This document shows, piece by piece, positions 23,032 through 30,607 of a stretch of DNA of 40,683 bases. Position numbers and translations under genes: made by a program. The stretch comes from a virus. The notes under the pieces were generated by a model. It had not been told where the DNA came from and did not search any database. It saw only the letters and a program-made list of their open reading frames with translations. Within the stretch, counting starts at the first letter, position 1; every line of letters begins with the position of its first letter. The stretch lies in the IMG/VR virus record IMGVR_UViG_3300005613_000153, positions 1 through 40,683 of that record; one strand, written 5' to 3'.

Positions 23032-23175
23032 TTAGGTAGTACAGGTGATAGTTAGTACACCACCACTTTCAGTAACAGTCATAGCCGTTACAGCAGTACC
23101 TGATGTATTTACTGTTGGGTAAGCATCATCACCTGTCTTGTCCTTTAGAGCTACAGTATAAACTGTTGAAGCCAT
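23032..23175 (-). CDS. Small hypothetical protein, 47 aa
   Basis: An ORF MASTVYTVALKDKTGDDAYP ending GVLTITCTT. It is beta-rich and Thr/Val-rich, like a short head decoration or fibre fragment. The ATG follows ATAAGATT, 42 bases after the capsid gene. It is tightly placed in the head module and followed by a strong hairpin. No family recognised. Confidence 0.5.
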   Translation of the reverse strand: MASTVYTVALKDKTGDDAYPTVNTSGTAVTAMTVTESGGVLTITCTT

Positions 23176-23217
23176 AATCTTATTATGTTATAGAATATTT
23201 TTCTTTAACAAGTACAA

Positions 23218-23997
23218 CTACGTTTTTACGAGTACAGCATGATCATCTCTCATTTCAGCTACTCCGTAGATAGTATCTGTTATAACTTCCCATGCAATCG
23301 CAGCAGGGTTGTACCAGAAATTAGTTTTAGGAGCTTTCTGAAGTGCAAGACCCATAGCATCTCTATGGAACATCATGTCATTTACAGATGTTGTAGCGTT
23401 ATAGATATTTGTAGAAATGTAAGTCTGAATACCATAAAGTGAACCGATTTTACCTGTTTCTACTGGTTTACCACCAACGAAATCATTAGAAACGTAAGTA
23501 GTAATATCTATAATATCACGCTTTGTACCTGGTTTCATTACAAAGTAACGATCATCTTCAGGAACATCTGCTGTATCAAGTAATTCAATTGAATCAAGGA
23601 TAACATCAGTTGTGATAGCTGTATTATATGTACCTTTTGTTTGAGAGAAAGAAGCAGCAAGTGCAGCCAGAGAAGAATCAATAGCTTTAGCAAGTGCATA
23701 ACCTGCTTTACCTGTATACTCAGCATTCAGATCAACATTGGACTGAACTTTTGTAATATCTTCCAATTTGAAAGATGCTTCTTTGTGTTGATCGATAGAA
23801 ATATCGATTTTAGTTTCTGTTGGAGCTTGGAAGCTAACATCTGCACCAGGGACTTTGTCATTAGCAGTTAGATTAGAAAGATTAGGAACGTGGATTGTAT
23901 CTCCTGAATCTTTAACCATTGAACTGTAATCATGTACAAGTTTTGCTAGTACTAAATTTGCTTCTGTGGCTCTCATTATATCGGTACTCCATTTTTC
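23218..23997 (-). CDS. Major capsid protein, exon 2
   Basis: 259 codons from EKWSTDIMRATEANLVLAKL to DHAVLVKT. Features of the P22-like/HK97-fold coat family: an N-terminal helix ending LAKLVHDYS, GDTIHVPNL, a DQHK...SFKLEDITKVQS spine region, and KPGTKRDIIDI. Read alone from ATG 24000 it would lack the conserved N-terminal FIP segment that precedes (E)xWS in this family. That piece is exon 1 at 24700-24741. Joining after the 702-base intron gives a 273-residue protein. An AGGAG string eight bases before ATG 24000 is the 3' arm of an intron hairpin but could permit some unspliced translation. Confidence 0.85.
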   Translation of the reverse strand, partial: EKWSTDIMRATEANLVLAKLVHDYSSMVKDSGDTIHVPNLSNLTANDKVPGADVSFQAPTETKIDISIDQHKEASFKLEDITKVQSNVDLNAEYTGKAGYALAKAIDSSLAALAASFSQTKGTYNTAITTDVILDSIELLDTADVPEDDRYFVMKPGTKRDIIDITTYVSNDFVGGKPVETGKIGSLYGIQTYISTNIYNATTSVNDMMFHRDAMGLALQKAPKTNFWYNPAAIAWEVITDTIYGVAEMRDDHAVLVKT

Positions 23998-24699
23998 CAT
24001 TTTTGTTACTCCTTTTTAGGAGGATAGGTCATTTCTGCCTATCTCTATACCTTTATTTATTCGTATAGATCGGACTGTCGCATATCCTTTCGGATTCTCT
24101 TCACTCAGTCTCTACAGCTGTTCCACGTTTATTTAATTTTCGAGCCACTTCGTACAATTGAGATTGCTTTTCCTTTAAGTTATCTATTGTAAACAAATTT
24201 TCAGGCTTTCTTGTTTTTACCTTAGGAAGTGCAAGAAATTCTTTAACTAATTCTGCTTGTTTCTTTTTAACAACCAAATAAGGTAATAAATCATCAAGCA
24301 TTTTAATCAAACATTTTTGATTTTTTATGTCTAATGTTAGAGATGGACAAGAATTATCAGTATAAGTTCTTCTACCACTCATAACTCCTCCATAAGTTTC
24401 TTGTATATATCTCAATACATCAGAATCTTTTTCTCTTTGACTTATTTTAACACAAGCCTGATACCATATGCCGCCTCTTGCGGATTTCCTATTAAGTCTT
24501 AAAATACTTAGATAGCCTTCGCCATCTACGAAACCTGCTATATATTGTGTTGATAATTTCATACCACAACTATAGCATACTTTTATCTCAATTGTCTATG
24601 TTGTTAAAGATCACGTGAAACTTGCTGTGGGTTACCCTGTCGGGCTTTCCCGATTAATCAGAAGAGATTTTACATTCCCAATTTTTGGAGCTAACGTCT
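23998..24699 (-). mobile_element. Group I intron in the major capsid gene
   Basis: A 702-base intron on the minus strand. P1: exon end CATTCCT (24700-24706) pairs with intron GGGAATG (24673-24679), ending in the required U-G pair. Core elements: P AATCGGGAAAGCCCG (about 24641-24655), Q AACCCACAGCAAG (24621-24633), R GAGACTGAGTG (24102-24112), a P8 hairpin ATCCGAAAGGAT (24084-24095) and S GCGACAGTCCG (24071-24081). R and S form P7 through ACTG/CAGT. P9 hairpins follow (GATAGG...CCTATC; CTCCT...AGGAG). The last base is G at 23998. P10 is not evident. It contains a LAGLIDADG endonuclease. Confidence 0.85.
24101..24562 (-). CDS. LAGLIDADG homing endonuclease (intron-encoded)
   Basis: 153 residues. 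STQYIAGFVDGEGYLSILRL is the LAGLIDADG motif with its catalytic Asp/Glu region, followed by YQACVKISQREKDSDVLRY and the YGGVMSGRRTYTD strand pair typical of single-motif enzymes that act as homodimers. It promotes spread of the intron by cutting intron-free capsid genes. The ORF lies in the loop between intron elements Q and R. Its stop codon (TGA 24101-24103) falls inside the R element, so coding and ribozyme sequences overlap at the end. Confidence 0.9.
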   Translation of the reverse strand: MKLSTQYIAGFVDGEGYLSILRLNRKSARGGIWYQACVKISQREKDSDVLRYIQETYGGVMSGRRTYTDNSCPSLTLDIKNQKCLIKMLDDLLPYLVVKKKQAELVKEFLALPKVKTRKPENLFTIDNLKEKQSQLYEVARKLNKRGTAVETE

Positions 24700-24741
24700 A
24701 GGAATGAAGTTTGCCGATGTGGTAGGGGTTAAACTAGCCAT
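24700..24741 (-). CDS. Major capsid protein, exon 1
   Basis: Fourteen codons, MASLTPTTSANFIP, starting at ATG 24741. Without splicing the frame continues only RR and stops at TAG. Splicing after the T of CCT (base 24700) joins FIP to EKWS, restoring the FIPExWS-type N-terminus usual for this coat family. The start is preceded by an A/T-rich leader after the 124-aa gene. Confidence 0.85.
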
Positions 24742-24790
24742 ATTTGGATAAATTAAATTATATAAAATTTACCCTAATCCTTTTTATTTA

Positions 24791-25165
24791 CTAAACACCA
24801 TATTCTAGTGAAAGTTGTACGTCACCATCTCCAGTAACTGTACCTCCTGATGCCTGTGTTTTTATTGTAATTACAATATCATCACCGGCAGCAAACTCGA
24901 TGTACTTATCACTTGAGGCTGTAAATGTTTGTGTCTCACCGATAGAATCAGAAATATTAGCTGTTAAAGTAGCTACTTCTGTACCACCTACCTCAAGAGC
25001 AACAACGCCCTGTGTAGATGACTGTGTTCCTGTATCTTCTGTCCAGCGGACATAACATTCATCAAGTCTTAGTACTCCAGCAAAAGGAGCTTCCATTGAA
25101 AACTGATCTGTAGTAGCAGCATCGCTGATATCAGCGGCACTGATAGCGGAATATACTTGTTTCAT
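24791..25165 (-). CDS. Capsid decoration/head protein candidate
   Basis: 124 residues starting MKQVYSAISAADISDAATTD. It has a beta-rich pattern (FAGVLRLDECYVRW, GVVALEVGGTEVATLTA, VQLSLEYGV) without enzyme motifs. It lies between scaffold and major capsid protein, the usual place for head decoration proteins or capsid cement. It ends 49 bases before the capsid exon 1 start. Role by position and composition. Confidence 0.5.
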   Translation of the reverse strand: MKQVYSAISAADISDAATTDQFSMEAPFAGVLRLDECYVRWTEDTGTQSSTQGVVALEVGGTEVATLTANISDSIGETQTFTASSDKYIEFAAGDDIVITIKTQASGGTVTGDGDVQLSLEYGV

Positions 25166-25181
25166 ATCTTTAAGTTAATAA

Positions 25182-25811
25182 TTATTGATTAGCTTTATTA
25201 GCAGCATAATCAGCCCAATATTTGTCATATTCATCTTTAGGTAATCTAGCAAGTTCGGCAGATGTTTTTTCCTTGAATCCTCCATCCAGACCTTTTTTAG
25301 GTTTTAAAGTAGTCTTACGACTTATTACTTTACCACCTATTGATCCTGTGAGTTCATCCCAGCATTCTGCCATAGATTTGCTTAGATTATCTCTATGAGA
25401 AGCATAACGTCTTAGGGCATTAACCTGATTATCAGAAAGTTGTAATTCCTGAATCTCACGCTCATCTTTAGCCTTTTGAGTTTCTACAGCCTGTTCTTGC
25501 ATGAACTCCTCTTTAGTCATTACACCAAGAGATTTAAGCTCATTCAGTATCTCCTGTTTATCAGGTGACAACTGAGGTTTTTTGCTTTTAGCTATTTCCT
25601 GAGCCATACGAGTGGCTTCGGCAGTAGCTTTGAGATAGGCTTTTTCTAACTCTTCAGGGCTTTTATATTTTCCAGCATATATTTGAGGTTGCTCTTGTTC
25701 TTCACTTTGAGGCTCTTCTTGCTGGCTAGAAGGCTCATCGTTAGTAGTTTCGGGTGTTACTTCTTCTGTAACAGTTTCCTCTACTACCTCGTTTGAGGTT
25801 TCTTCATTCAT
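25182..25811 (-). CDS. Capsid scaffolding protein
   Basis: 209 residues: a very acidic Glu/Gln/Thr N-terminus (VTEEVTPETTNDEPSSQQEE), then YAGKYKSPEELEKAYLKATA, the motif that opens many phage scaffold domains, a long charged helix, and a basic C-terminal part (SRKTTLKPKKGLDGG) of the kind used to contact coat protein. It lies upstream of the coat gene and downstream of the portal, as expected. Its leader contains a strong double hairpin (25834-25901). Confidence 0.75.
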   Translation of the reverse strand: MNEETSNEVVEETVTEEVTPETTNDEPSSQQEEPQSEEQEQPQIYAGKYKSPEELEKAYLKATAEATRMAQEIAKSKKPQLSPDKQEILNELKSLGVMTKEEFMQEQAVETQKAKDEREIQELQLSDNQVNALRRYASHRDNLSKSMAECWDELTGSIGGKVISRKTTLKPKKGLDGGFKEKTSAELARLPKDEYDKYWADYAANKANQ

Positions 25812-25833
25812 ATTAGATGTTGTTAATGATTAC

Positions 25834-25901
25834 TTAGCTATATAAGCTAGGTGGAGCAACCCATAAAATTAATTATGGGAGGAATAGGGATTTTGCTCCA
25901 C
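25834..25901 (-). other. Strong double hairpin before the scaffold gene
   Basis: GTGGAGCAA (25851-25859) and TTGCTCCAC (25893-25901) are exact complements enclosing CCCATAA/TTATGGG (25860-25866, 25873-25879) and a one-sided 13-base bulge. A smaller TAGCT/AGCTA hairpin lies at about 25835-25849. The structure begins at the stop codon of the upstream gene and ends about 40 bases before the scaffold start. No T-tract. Probably an RNA processing, stability or translation-control element for the scaffold-capsid message. Confidence 0.6.
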
Positions 25902-26189
25902 TCAACTCATATAAGGTGACCATTTATCAAGGAATTCTTTACGTACCTTGATTTCCAATTGTAAACGAGCAAGTTCTTTTTCTGAACATCTAAGGAGTTT
26001 AGCTTTTGACAATTCTATGTCGTCTACGACCTTGTCTAATATAAGACTAAACCCCTTAGTGTTCACAGTTTGTATTACTTTTTCTTTTTCTTCCTTAAAC
26101 TTAGCCTCTACGCTTTCGTGTTTAGCGATAACTTCTTTTTCTTCTTCGGTTAGACCTGATTGCCAGATTTTAAATTTGTCTAGATCCAT
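25902..26189 (-). CDS. Hypothetical 95-aa helical protein
   Basis: Starts MDLDKFKIWQSGLTEEEKE. It is a continuous charged helix (AKFKEEKEKVIQTV, SEKELARLQLEIKVRKEFLD), probably coiled coil. The start overlaps the preceding stop by one base. Similar small helical proteins precede scaffold genes in many phages. No specific function assigned. Confidence 0.55.
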   Translation of the reverse strand: MDLDKFKIWQSGLTEEEKEVIAKHESVEAKFKEEKEKVIQTVNTKGFSLILDKVVDDIELSKAKLLRCSEKELARLQLEIKVRKEFLDKWSPYMS

Positions 26190-26383
26190 TAAATTAATTT
26201 GTTATCTTTAGCTGTTTTAAGAATAACTTTATAAGTATTAGTAATCTTTTCCTCAATAGTTTCCTCGTCTTTCTTTTTATTAGATTGACTGTTGTATGCA
26301 CACTGTACCGCTAAACTAAATAGTTCTGTTTTATTAAATGTACCTGTTTCTATTTTGGTGGTTATTTCTTTTACTTGCTTCAT
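26189..26383 (-). CDS. Hypothetical 64-aa protein
   Basis: MKQVKEITTKIETGTFNKTE, then a Lys/Glu-rich helical remainder (KKKDEETIEEKITNTY). No motif recognised. Start preceded by AATAATT. It is located between the basic repeat protein and the 95-aa helical protein, with two- and one-base spacing, so it is part of the head operon. Confidence 0.5.
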   Translation of the reverse strand: MKQVKEITTKIETGTFNKTELFSLAVQCAYNSQSNKKKDEETIEEKITNTYKVILKTAKDNKLI

Positions 26384-26385
26384 AA

Positions 26386-26673
26386 TTATTTTTTTCTGCC
26401 CTTATAAACACGATTACTACGAAGAGATTTTCCTAGAGTACGCTTTAATCCTTTTACCTTAGCAGCTCCTTTAGCTATTCCTTTACTACGAAGAGATTTT
26501 CCTAGAGTACGCTTTAATCCTTTTACCTTAGCAGCTCCTTTAGCTATTCCTTTACTACGAAGAGATTTTCCTAGAGTACGCTTTAATCCTTTTACCTTTA
26601 CGTTTATTCTTCTTTGTCTTGCTGCACCAGCAGCAGCTCCTTTAGCTATTCCTTTTAAAGATTTTTTTAACAT
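26386..26673 (-). CDS. Highly basic repeat protein (protamine-like)
   Basis: 95 residues, strongly basic. Three copies of a 23-residue unit, VKGLKRTLGKSLRSKGIAKG followed by AAK, fill most of the chain; the first 20 residues (MLKKSLKGIAKGAAAG) resemble part of the unit. The composition (Lys, Arg, Gly, Ala, Leu; almost no acidic residues) resembles viral core or DNA-condensing proteins. It sits directly after the portal gene, so packaging, DNA condensation or ejection are plausible roles. No family recognised. Confidence 0.6.
   Translation of the reverse strand: MLKKSLKGIAKGAAAGAARQRRINVKVKGLKRTLGKSLRSKGIAKGAAKVKGLKRTLGKSLRSKGIAKGAAKVKGLKRTLGKSLRSNRVYKGRKK
26416..26600 (-). repeat. Tandem 69-bp coding repeats
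   Basis: The motif ACTACGAAGAGATTTTCC starts at 26416, 26485 and 26554, a period of 69 bases, with essentially identical units; the third is partial. It encodes the 23-residue basic repeat. The lack of divergence points to very recent duplication and possible copy-number variation. Confidence 0.9.
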
Positions 26674-26700
26674 AGTATTAAAAAATTAATAAATTAAAAA

Positions 26701-28509
26701 TTAAACTTGCATAGAATTAATTGGTTGCCCCTCCTGTTGTAACATCTCACTTTGTGCATCCTGTTCATTGTTTGTAGCAGCACCAAGTAGGCTTTCTTCA
26801 TCTTTTACATTAAAGCCCTCTTTCATAATATTCAGATATTCCTTAGTAAGATCGACAGGTACTCCGACCTGTGCATACTGCATAGATATATTACCCCTCG
26901 CTATAGCCTCGTTACGTCTTTCCGAAGGTGTATCAGCTGCCATTGAGCCGGTAACTACAACAGGACTAAATCCCTGAGCTATTTTCTTAAATGTATCTTT
27001 ATAAATCTTAATAAAATCATCCTCTTTAGGTACTTCTATTGAATCTTCAGCATAATGTGCTGCATAAAGTAAGATTTTTTTACCCAATTCGCTAACAGCA
27101 TCATCAAGATACTCTATTTTTAACTGCATTCTTGTATTTTGTTCTGATTGTCGCATAGAAGCACCACTAGCAGTATCGGTAAATGCAGAAGTAGCACCAG
27201 GCTGGGCAAAATTTGTAGTAGAAGTAGTATCTTGTATATCTCTGTTAATAGCATCTTCCTCATTATAAGAAGATTGAGGTACGGAATCCTTTTGAAGTGG
27301 CTGAATATCAGTAAGATTATCAGCCATAATAATATTATTAGGCTTATGTACTAATTGAAATGGATTAATACCGCTACCTTTACGGATAAGCCACTCCGGA
27401 TATAAAACAGAATTATTAAAATCAGACCTTGTATTGCGTAAATGATTGATTTCCTCCTGTAATGAGGAAATAGGCTCTGCTTCACCAATAGCATAATACT
27501 CACCAGGCACTGGCTGATCGTGCATAGCCACAAAAGGCCTTACAGGATTACCCATACTATCTTCTACAGGGTTTTTTTCATATCTGATAAGCAATTTATC
27601 ATCTACTGTAGTAATAATCATTTCCTTATCCTTATACTTTCCATGATACTCATAAACAGTAAATGAATTTTTATCTATTTTTTGTGTAACATTATCCTGT
27701 GTAAGCTGTCTTTTTTGCAGTTCTTCAGCTATAGGGCTATCAACTGTCCTGCCCTCTCTTATCAAATCAAGATTAAAATATGTTTCATCATCAAGATCAT
27801 CAATACAAGTCTTATCACGTTTATGTATTACACCGGTAGCCGTATCAATACTTTCCTCATCTGGATGTATTAGAAAATCAAATGCATCAACGATATTTAT
27901 ATCAGGTAATATATTTTTGTATATTTCCTCTTCTATTTCCTCCTCACCCTCTTCTGTCTGACGTTTGGTTTTTTTCTTAGCTGTAATGATTTTAGGATCA
28001 ATCTTAATATGATATGAGCCATAAATAAGCCTGCCCTTATCCCACAATCTGATTTTTTTCTTTAACTGATTTTCAGTAAATACATATAACAAATAAGCCT
28101 CAAGTATATCTCTTGAACTCATAGTCTGAGCTTCCGGAATACTTTTTATCGGTGTTAAATCCTTATTACCTGCATCAATTTCCTTTTGTACAGCTAAAGC
28201 CTCATCAATTTCTTCCTGATTAGTAGTAAACATCTGTAAAGCTGAACTTTGAAGAGCCTTTAGATTAAATTTAGGATTATGTGCAGTGGTACGGCTAGCT
28301 ATTTGTTCGATTACAGTAAAAGTCTTGGGAATCCATAATTTAGACTGCCAATCCTTCTTATTCCTGCTTTTAAAAATACGATAGTTTCTGTATAACTCTA
28401 ACCATACCTGCCTAAGCCTTGTAGTAGCTGATAAAATTTCAGTTTTAAACTGATTAATATACTCTACAACTTCAGCTTGTTCAGCAGCACTTAGTTTTGT
28501 TTTAGCCAT
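26701..28509 (-). CDS. Portal protein
   Basis: 602 residues. The N-terminus (LRQVWLELYRNYRIFKSRNK), IPKTFTVIEQIASRTTAHNP, WDKGRLIYGSYHIKID, PVRPFVAMHDQPVPGEYYAIG and the IGEAEPISSLQEEINHLRNT stem-type segment match the large portal proteins of podo- and siphoviruses. It forms the dodecameric DNA gate at one capsid vertex and is the terminase docking site. Gene order, terminase large then portal then scaffold, supports it. The start lies within an RNA hairpin region (28511-28548). Confidence 0.8.
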   Translation of the reverse strand: MAKTKLSAAEQAEVVEYINQFKTEILSATTRLRQVWLELYRNYRIFKSRNKKDWQSKLWIPKTFTVIEQIASRTTAHNPKFNLKALQSSALQMFTTNQEEIDEALAVQKEIDAGNKDLTPIKSIPEAQTMSSRDILEAYLLYVFTENQLKKKIRLWDKGRLIYGSYHIKIDPKIITAKKKTKRQTEEGEEEIEEEIYKNILPDINIVDAFDFLIHPDEESIDTATGVIHKRDKTCIDDLDDETYFNLDLIREGRTVDSPIAEELQKRQLTQDNVTQKIDKNSFTVYEYHGKYKDKEMIITTVDDKLLIRYEKNPVEDSMGNPVRPFVAMHDQPVPGEYYAIGEAEPISSLQEEINHLRNTRSDFNNSVLYPEWLIRKGSGINPFQLVHKPNNIIMADNLTDIQPLQKDSVPQSSYNEEDAINRDIQDTTSTTNFAQPGATSAFTDTASGASMRQSEQNTRMQLKIEYLDDAVSELGKKILLYAAHYAEDSIEVPKEDDFIKIYKDTFKKIAQGFSPVVVTGSMAADTPSERRNEAIARGNISMQYAQVGVPVDLTKEYLNIMKEGFNVKDEESLLGAATNNEQDAQSEMLQQEGQPINSMQV

Positions 28510-28510
28510 T

Positions 28511-28548
28511 AATTAGGAAAGTTAATTAGCTTTCCCATATTCCTAATT
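28511..28548 (-). promoter_or_regulatory. Competing hairpins just before the portal start
   Basis: AATTAGGA (28511-28518) pairs with TCCTAATT (28541-28548), and GGAAAG (28516-28521) pairs with CTTTCC (28530-28535). The two share bases 28516-28518, so they compete or partly stack. The structure ends directly before ATG 28509 and could gate portal translation, which must be low relative to capsid protein. Confidence 0.45.
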
Positions 28549-28581
28549 TATATTATACACAAGTTTTTTTTAAATGTAAAA

Positions 28582-28875
28582 CTAATATAATTGAGGAAGT
28601 ACGAAGCCATTACTTTTTAAATTTGTTTCACGCTGTCTTATCTTAATTAAATTCTTAGCTTTATCACCTGTAAGCTCAATAAGTTTACACCTTGAACCAT
28701 CTTTTTTTGAGGCATCACATTTAACACAAAACCATTTAGAACCATTAGCTAATGTCTTATCTTTTACAAAAGGATATAATTTTAAATTACTATTCTGTTT
28801 GATTTTTTCTATCTGATCCTCGAACACATATCCTGAATCGCCACAGCTTTCGCATATTGATCTAAAGAGTTTCAT
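28582..28875 (-). CDS. Small zinc-finger protein between terminase and portal
   Basis: 97 residues with CESCGDSGYVF near the start and WFCVKCDASKKDGSRC in the middle: two Cys pairs forming a zinc ribbon. Lys-rich overall. It overlaps the terminase large end by four bases (ATGA-type), so it is translationally coupled. Possibly a packaging accessory factor; no family recognised. Confidence 0.6.
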   Translation of the reverse strand: MKLFRSICESCGDSGYVFEDQIEKIKQNSNLKLYPFVKDKTLANGSKWFCVKCDASKKDGSRCKLIELTGDKAKNLIKIRQRETNLKSNGFVLPQLY

Positions 28876-30041
28876 AATACACCTTTCATTAATGAATTAT
28901 AATTATAGCTCTCATTTGACGGCTTAATATAAGTGCTTAGAGCATATCTGATAGCATCAAGTGCATGGTCTAAACCACCCTCCGGCTCATTAAGAACTTT
29001 ACCATCTTTATCGGTTATCCATAAATAATTCCTATATTCTTTTATAATATTAATAGATCTTTTAGTCATTGAGCATTTCTGATCCTGCACATACTGGATG
29101 CCATGAGCAACACTACCCTGTCCTTTTGTAGCAGGCTGTATATTTACACCATACAATTTAATTTCATCAATACTTTTAGGCTCGGCACTATCAGCAACGA
29201 CCATAGCTTTGATTAACAGATTATTAAGTATATCCGCTATTTGTTTATTACTTAATCCTTTCTGATAAGTAATCTCATCAAAGATAAATCCGCCATTGTA
29301 ATAATAAACAGCCACAATAGCTGTTGGATCATTTGTATACCCAAAATCCAGCCCGATCCTTTCTAATCTGGCCTCATGAGGTATCTCATCAATTATCTGC
29401 CAATCCTTATAAATCCTGCCCTCTACTTCACCTAATAGACCTAAACCATAAACCTGCCACCATCCCTTTCTACCCTTTCTAGCCTCGATTGATTCAATTA
29501 TTCTCGGATCAAGTGCTTCGTTATCAAGATACGTTAAAGTAAGTTCCTCAATATCATCACGCTTATCTTTTAATTCTGTATAATACCAAAACTCATTTGT
29601 AGGATTCCAATCAAGGAATATAAACTCTTTAGTTCTTACCTCCAGCTCTTCAAAAGCCTTAAATGATACATTATTAGATTCATTAATAAATAATCTGTCA
29701 CGCCTACCACCCCTTAATTTATCATGCTGATCTGCACCAAAAAACTCAATTTGTGAGCCGGTTTCAAATGTATATATTTTTTCGGATTCTAACCAGTTAC
29801 TCTGTTTCCAGTAATTATGTGACTTCATAATATTCTCAAAATCACGTATAGCACCACGTTTAAGATGTGGTATTGATTCAGATACTATTGATGTAAGAGT
29901 AGGCTCGGTATCGCTTTGTGACCTATCAATCAAATACAGCAAAATAGAAATAGTCTTTGAAGCAGATGTACCACCAGGTACGGCTCTTATACGTTTAGAC
30001 ATTTCTATTATTTTTTTTGTACCTGTTGTAGCTACAAACAT
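28872..30041 (-). CDS. terL: Terminase large subunit
   Basis: 389 residues. ATPase half: Walker A-like AVPGGTSASKT near residue 20 and a Walker B segment GRRDRLFINESNNV near 110. Nuclease half (RNase H-like): IGLDFGYTNDPTAIVAVYY supplies the first Asp (about 230), VVADSAEPKSIDE the second (about 283), and GLDHALDAIRYALS the third near the C-terminus. This matches the Terminase_3/terminase-6 type packaging motors. It drives ATP-powered DNA packaging through the portal. Slightly short but with all catalytic blocks present. Confidence 0.92.
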   Translation of the reverse strand: MFVATTGTKKIIEMSKRIRAVPGGTSASKTISILLYLIDRSQSDTEPTLTSIVSESIPHLKRGAIRDFENIMKSHNYWKQSNWLESEKIYTFETGSQIEFFGADQHDKLRGGRRDRLFINESNNVSFKAFEELEVRTKEFIFLDWNPTNEFWYYTELKDKRDDIEELTLTYLDNEALDPRIIESIEARKGRKGWWQVYGLGLLGEVEGRIYKDWQIIDEIPHEARLERIGLDFGYTNDPTAIVAVYYYNGGFIFDEITYQKGLSNKQIADILNNLLIKAMVVADSAEPKSIDEIKLYGVNIQPATKGQGSVAHGIQYVQDQKCSMTKRSINIIKEYRNYLWITDKDGKVLNEPEGGLDHALDAIRYALSTYIKPSNESYNYNSLMKGVL

Positions 30042-30046
30042 TTAAG

Positions 30047-30388
30047 CTATTTATTATTTGTTATACCATTCAAAATAGGTGTAGGAATTAAATCCTTACC
30101 ATCCTTACCGGTATGCTCAACTCTATCACTCCAATCAGTCTTAGAGGCCTTGTGATGAGTTAATAACCATTTGGCATCATTTTTATCATCACCGGAGCTT
30201 TCTAATATCTTTTTCTTTGCTTTCCAAATAGGCTCGTAAGACAAACGATCCATCAACTGCATATTATCATCCTTAGCACACCAGTCTAATACTTCCTGAT
30301 AATCAATACCAGTTTCTAGGGCTATCTCTTTAACGGAATTAGCACCGCTTTTTATTGCCTCTATGATTCTGTTATGGTTTTTATCCAT
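30047..30388 (-). CDS. terS: Terminase small subunit
   Basis: 113 residues from MDKNHNRIIEAIKSGANS. IIEAIKSGANSVKEIALETG then YQEVLDWCAKDD forms a helix-turn-helix for recognising the packaging site, and KWLLTHHKASKTDWSDRVEH is the typical phrase near the end of small terminases. The start at 30388 overlaps the stop of the 46-aa gene (ATGGATAA); an alternative ATG at 30415 adds nine residues. It lies five bases upstream of the large subunit gene. Confidence 0.8.
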   Translation of the reverse strand: MDKNHNRIIEAIKSGANSVKEIALETGIDYQEVLDWCAKDDNMQLMDRLSYEPIWKAKKKILESSGDDKNDAKWLLTHHKASKTDWSDRVEHTGKDGKDLIPTPILNGITNNK

Positions 30389-30521
30389 TGTTATTTTGTT
30401 TACCTGCCCACCCATTACCCTTAAAAATTATTGTAGCACCTCCTGATTTCATCCTTTTAATGAATTCAGGAATTTCATCATCACCGGAGCTTTTTCTGTC
30501 ATCTGTTTTTTGATCTGCCAT
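30381..30521 (-). CDS. Small protein with FmdB-like tail, 46 aa
   Basis: MADQKTDDRKSSGDDEIPEF then IKRMKSGGATIIFKGNGWAG. The segment GATIIFKGNGW resembles the C-terminal GxxIxFKGSGF phrase of FmdB-type regulatory proteins, but the Cys ribbon of that family is absent. The ATG follows ACTATAAGAA. It overlaps the upstream 52-aa ORF and the terminase small subunit start. Function unknown. Confidence 0.5.
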   Translation of the reverse strand: MADQKTDDRKSSGDDEIPEFIKRMKSGGATIIFKGNGWAGKQNNNG

Positions 30522-30607
30522 TTCTTATAGTTATGTATAAAATTATCATCATCAATCAATAATATCTTCAGCTCACCCTGTTCATTTATAAATTTTACTA
30601 CTTGCAT
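30449..30607 (-). CDS. First small gene of the late arm, 52 aa
   Basis: MQVVKFINEQGELKILLIDD then DDNFIHNYKKWQIKKQMT and a short tail. ATG at 30607 after TTATAATTGAACC. It overlaps the 46-aa ORF in a different frame by 73 bases. This is the first ORF after the leader hairpins. The tail beyond the overlap may be incidental, but the N-terminal part is not covered by any other gene. No family recognised. Confidence 0.45.
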   Translation of the reverse strand: MQVVKFINEQGELKILLIDDDNFIHNYKKWQIKKQMTEKAPVMMKFLNSLKG

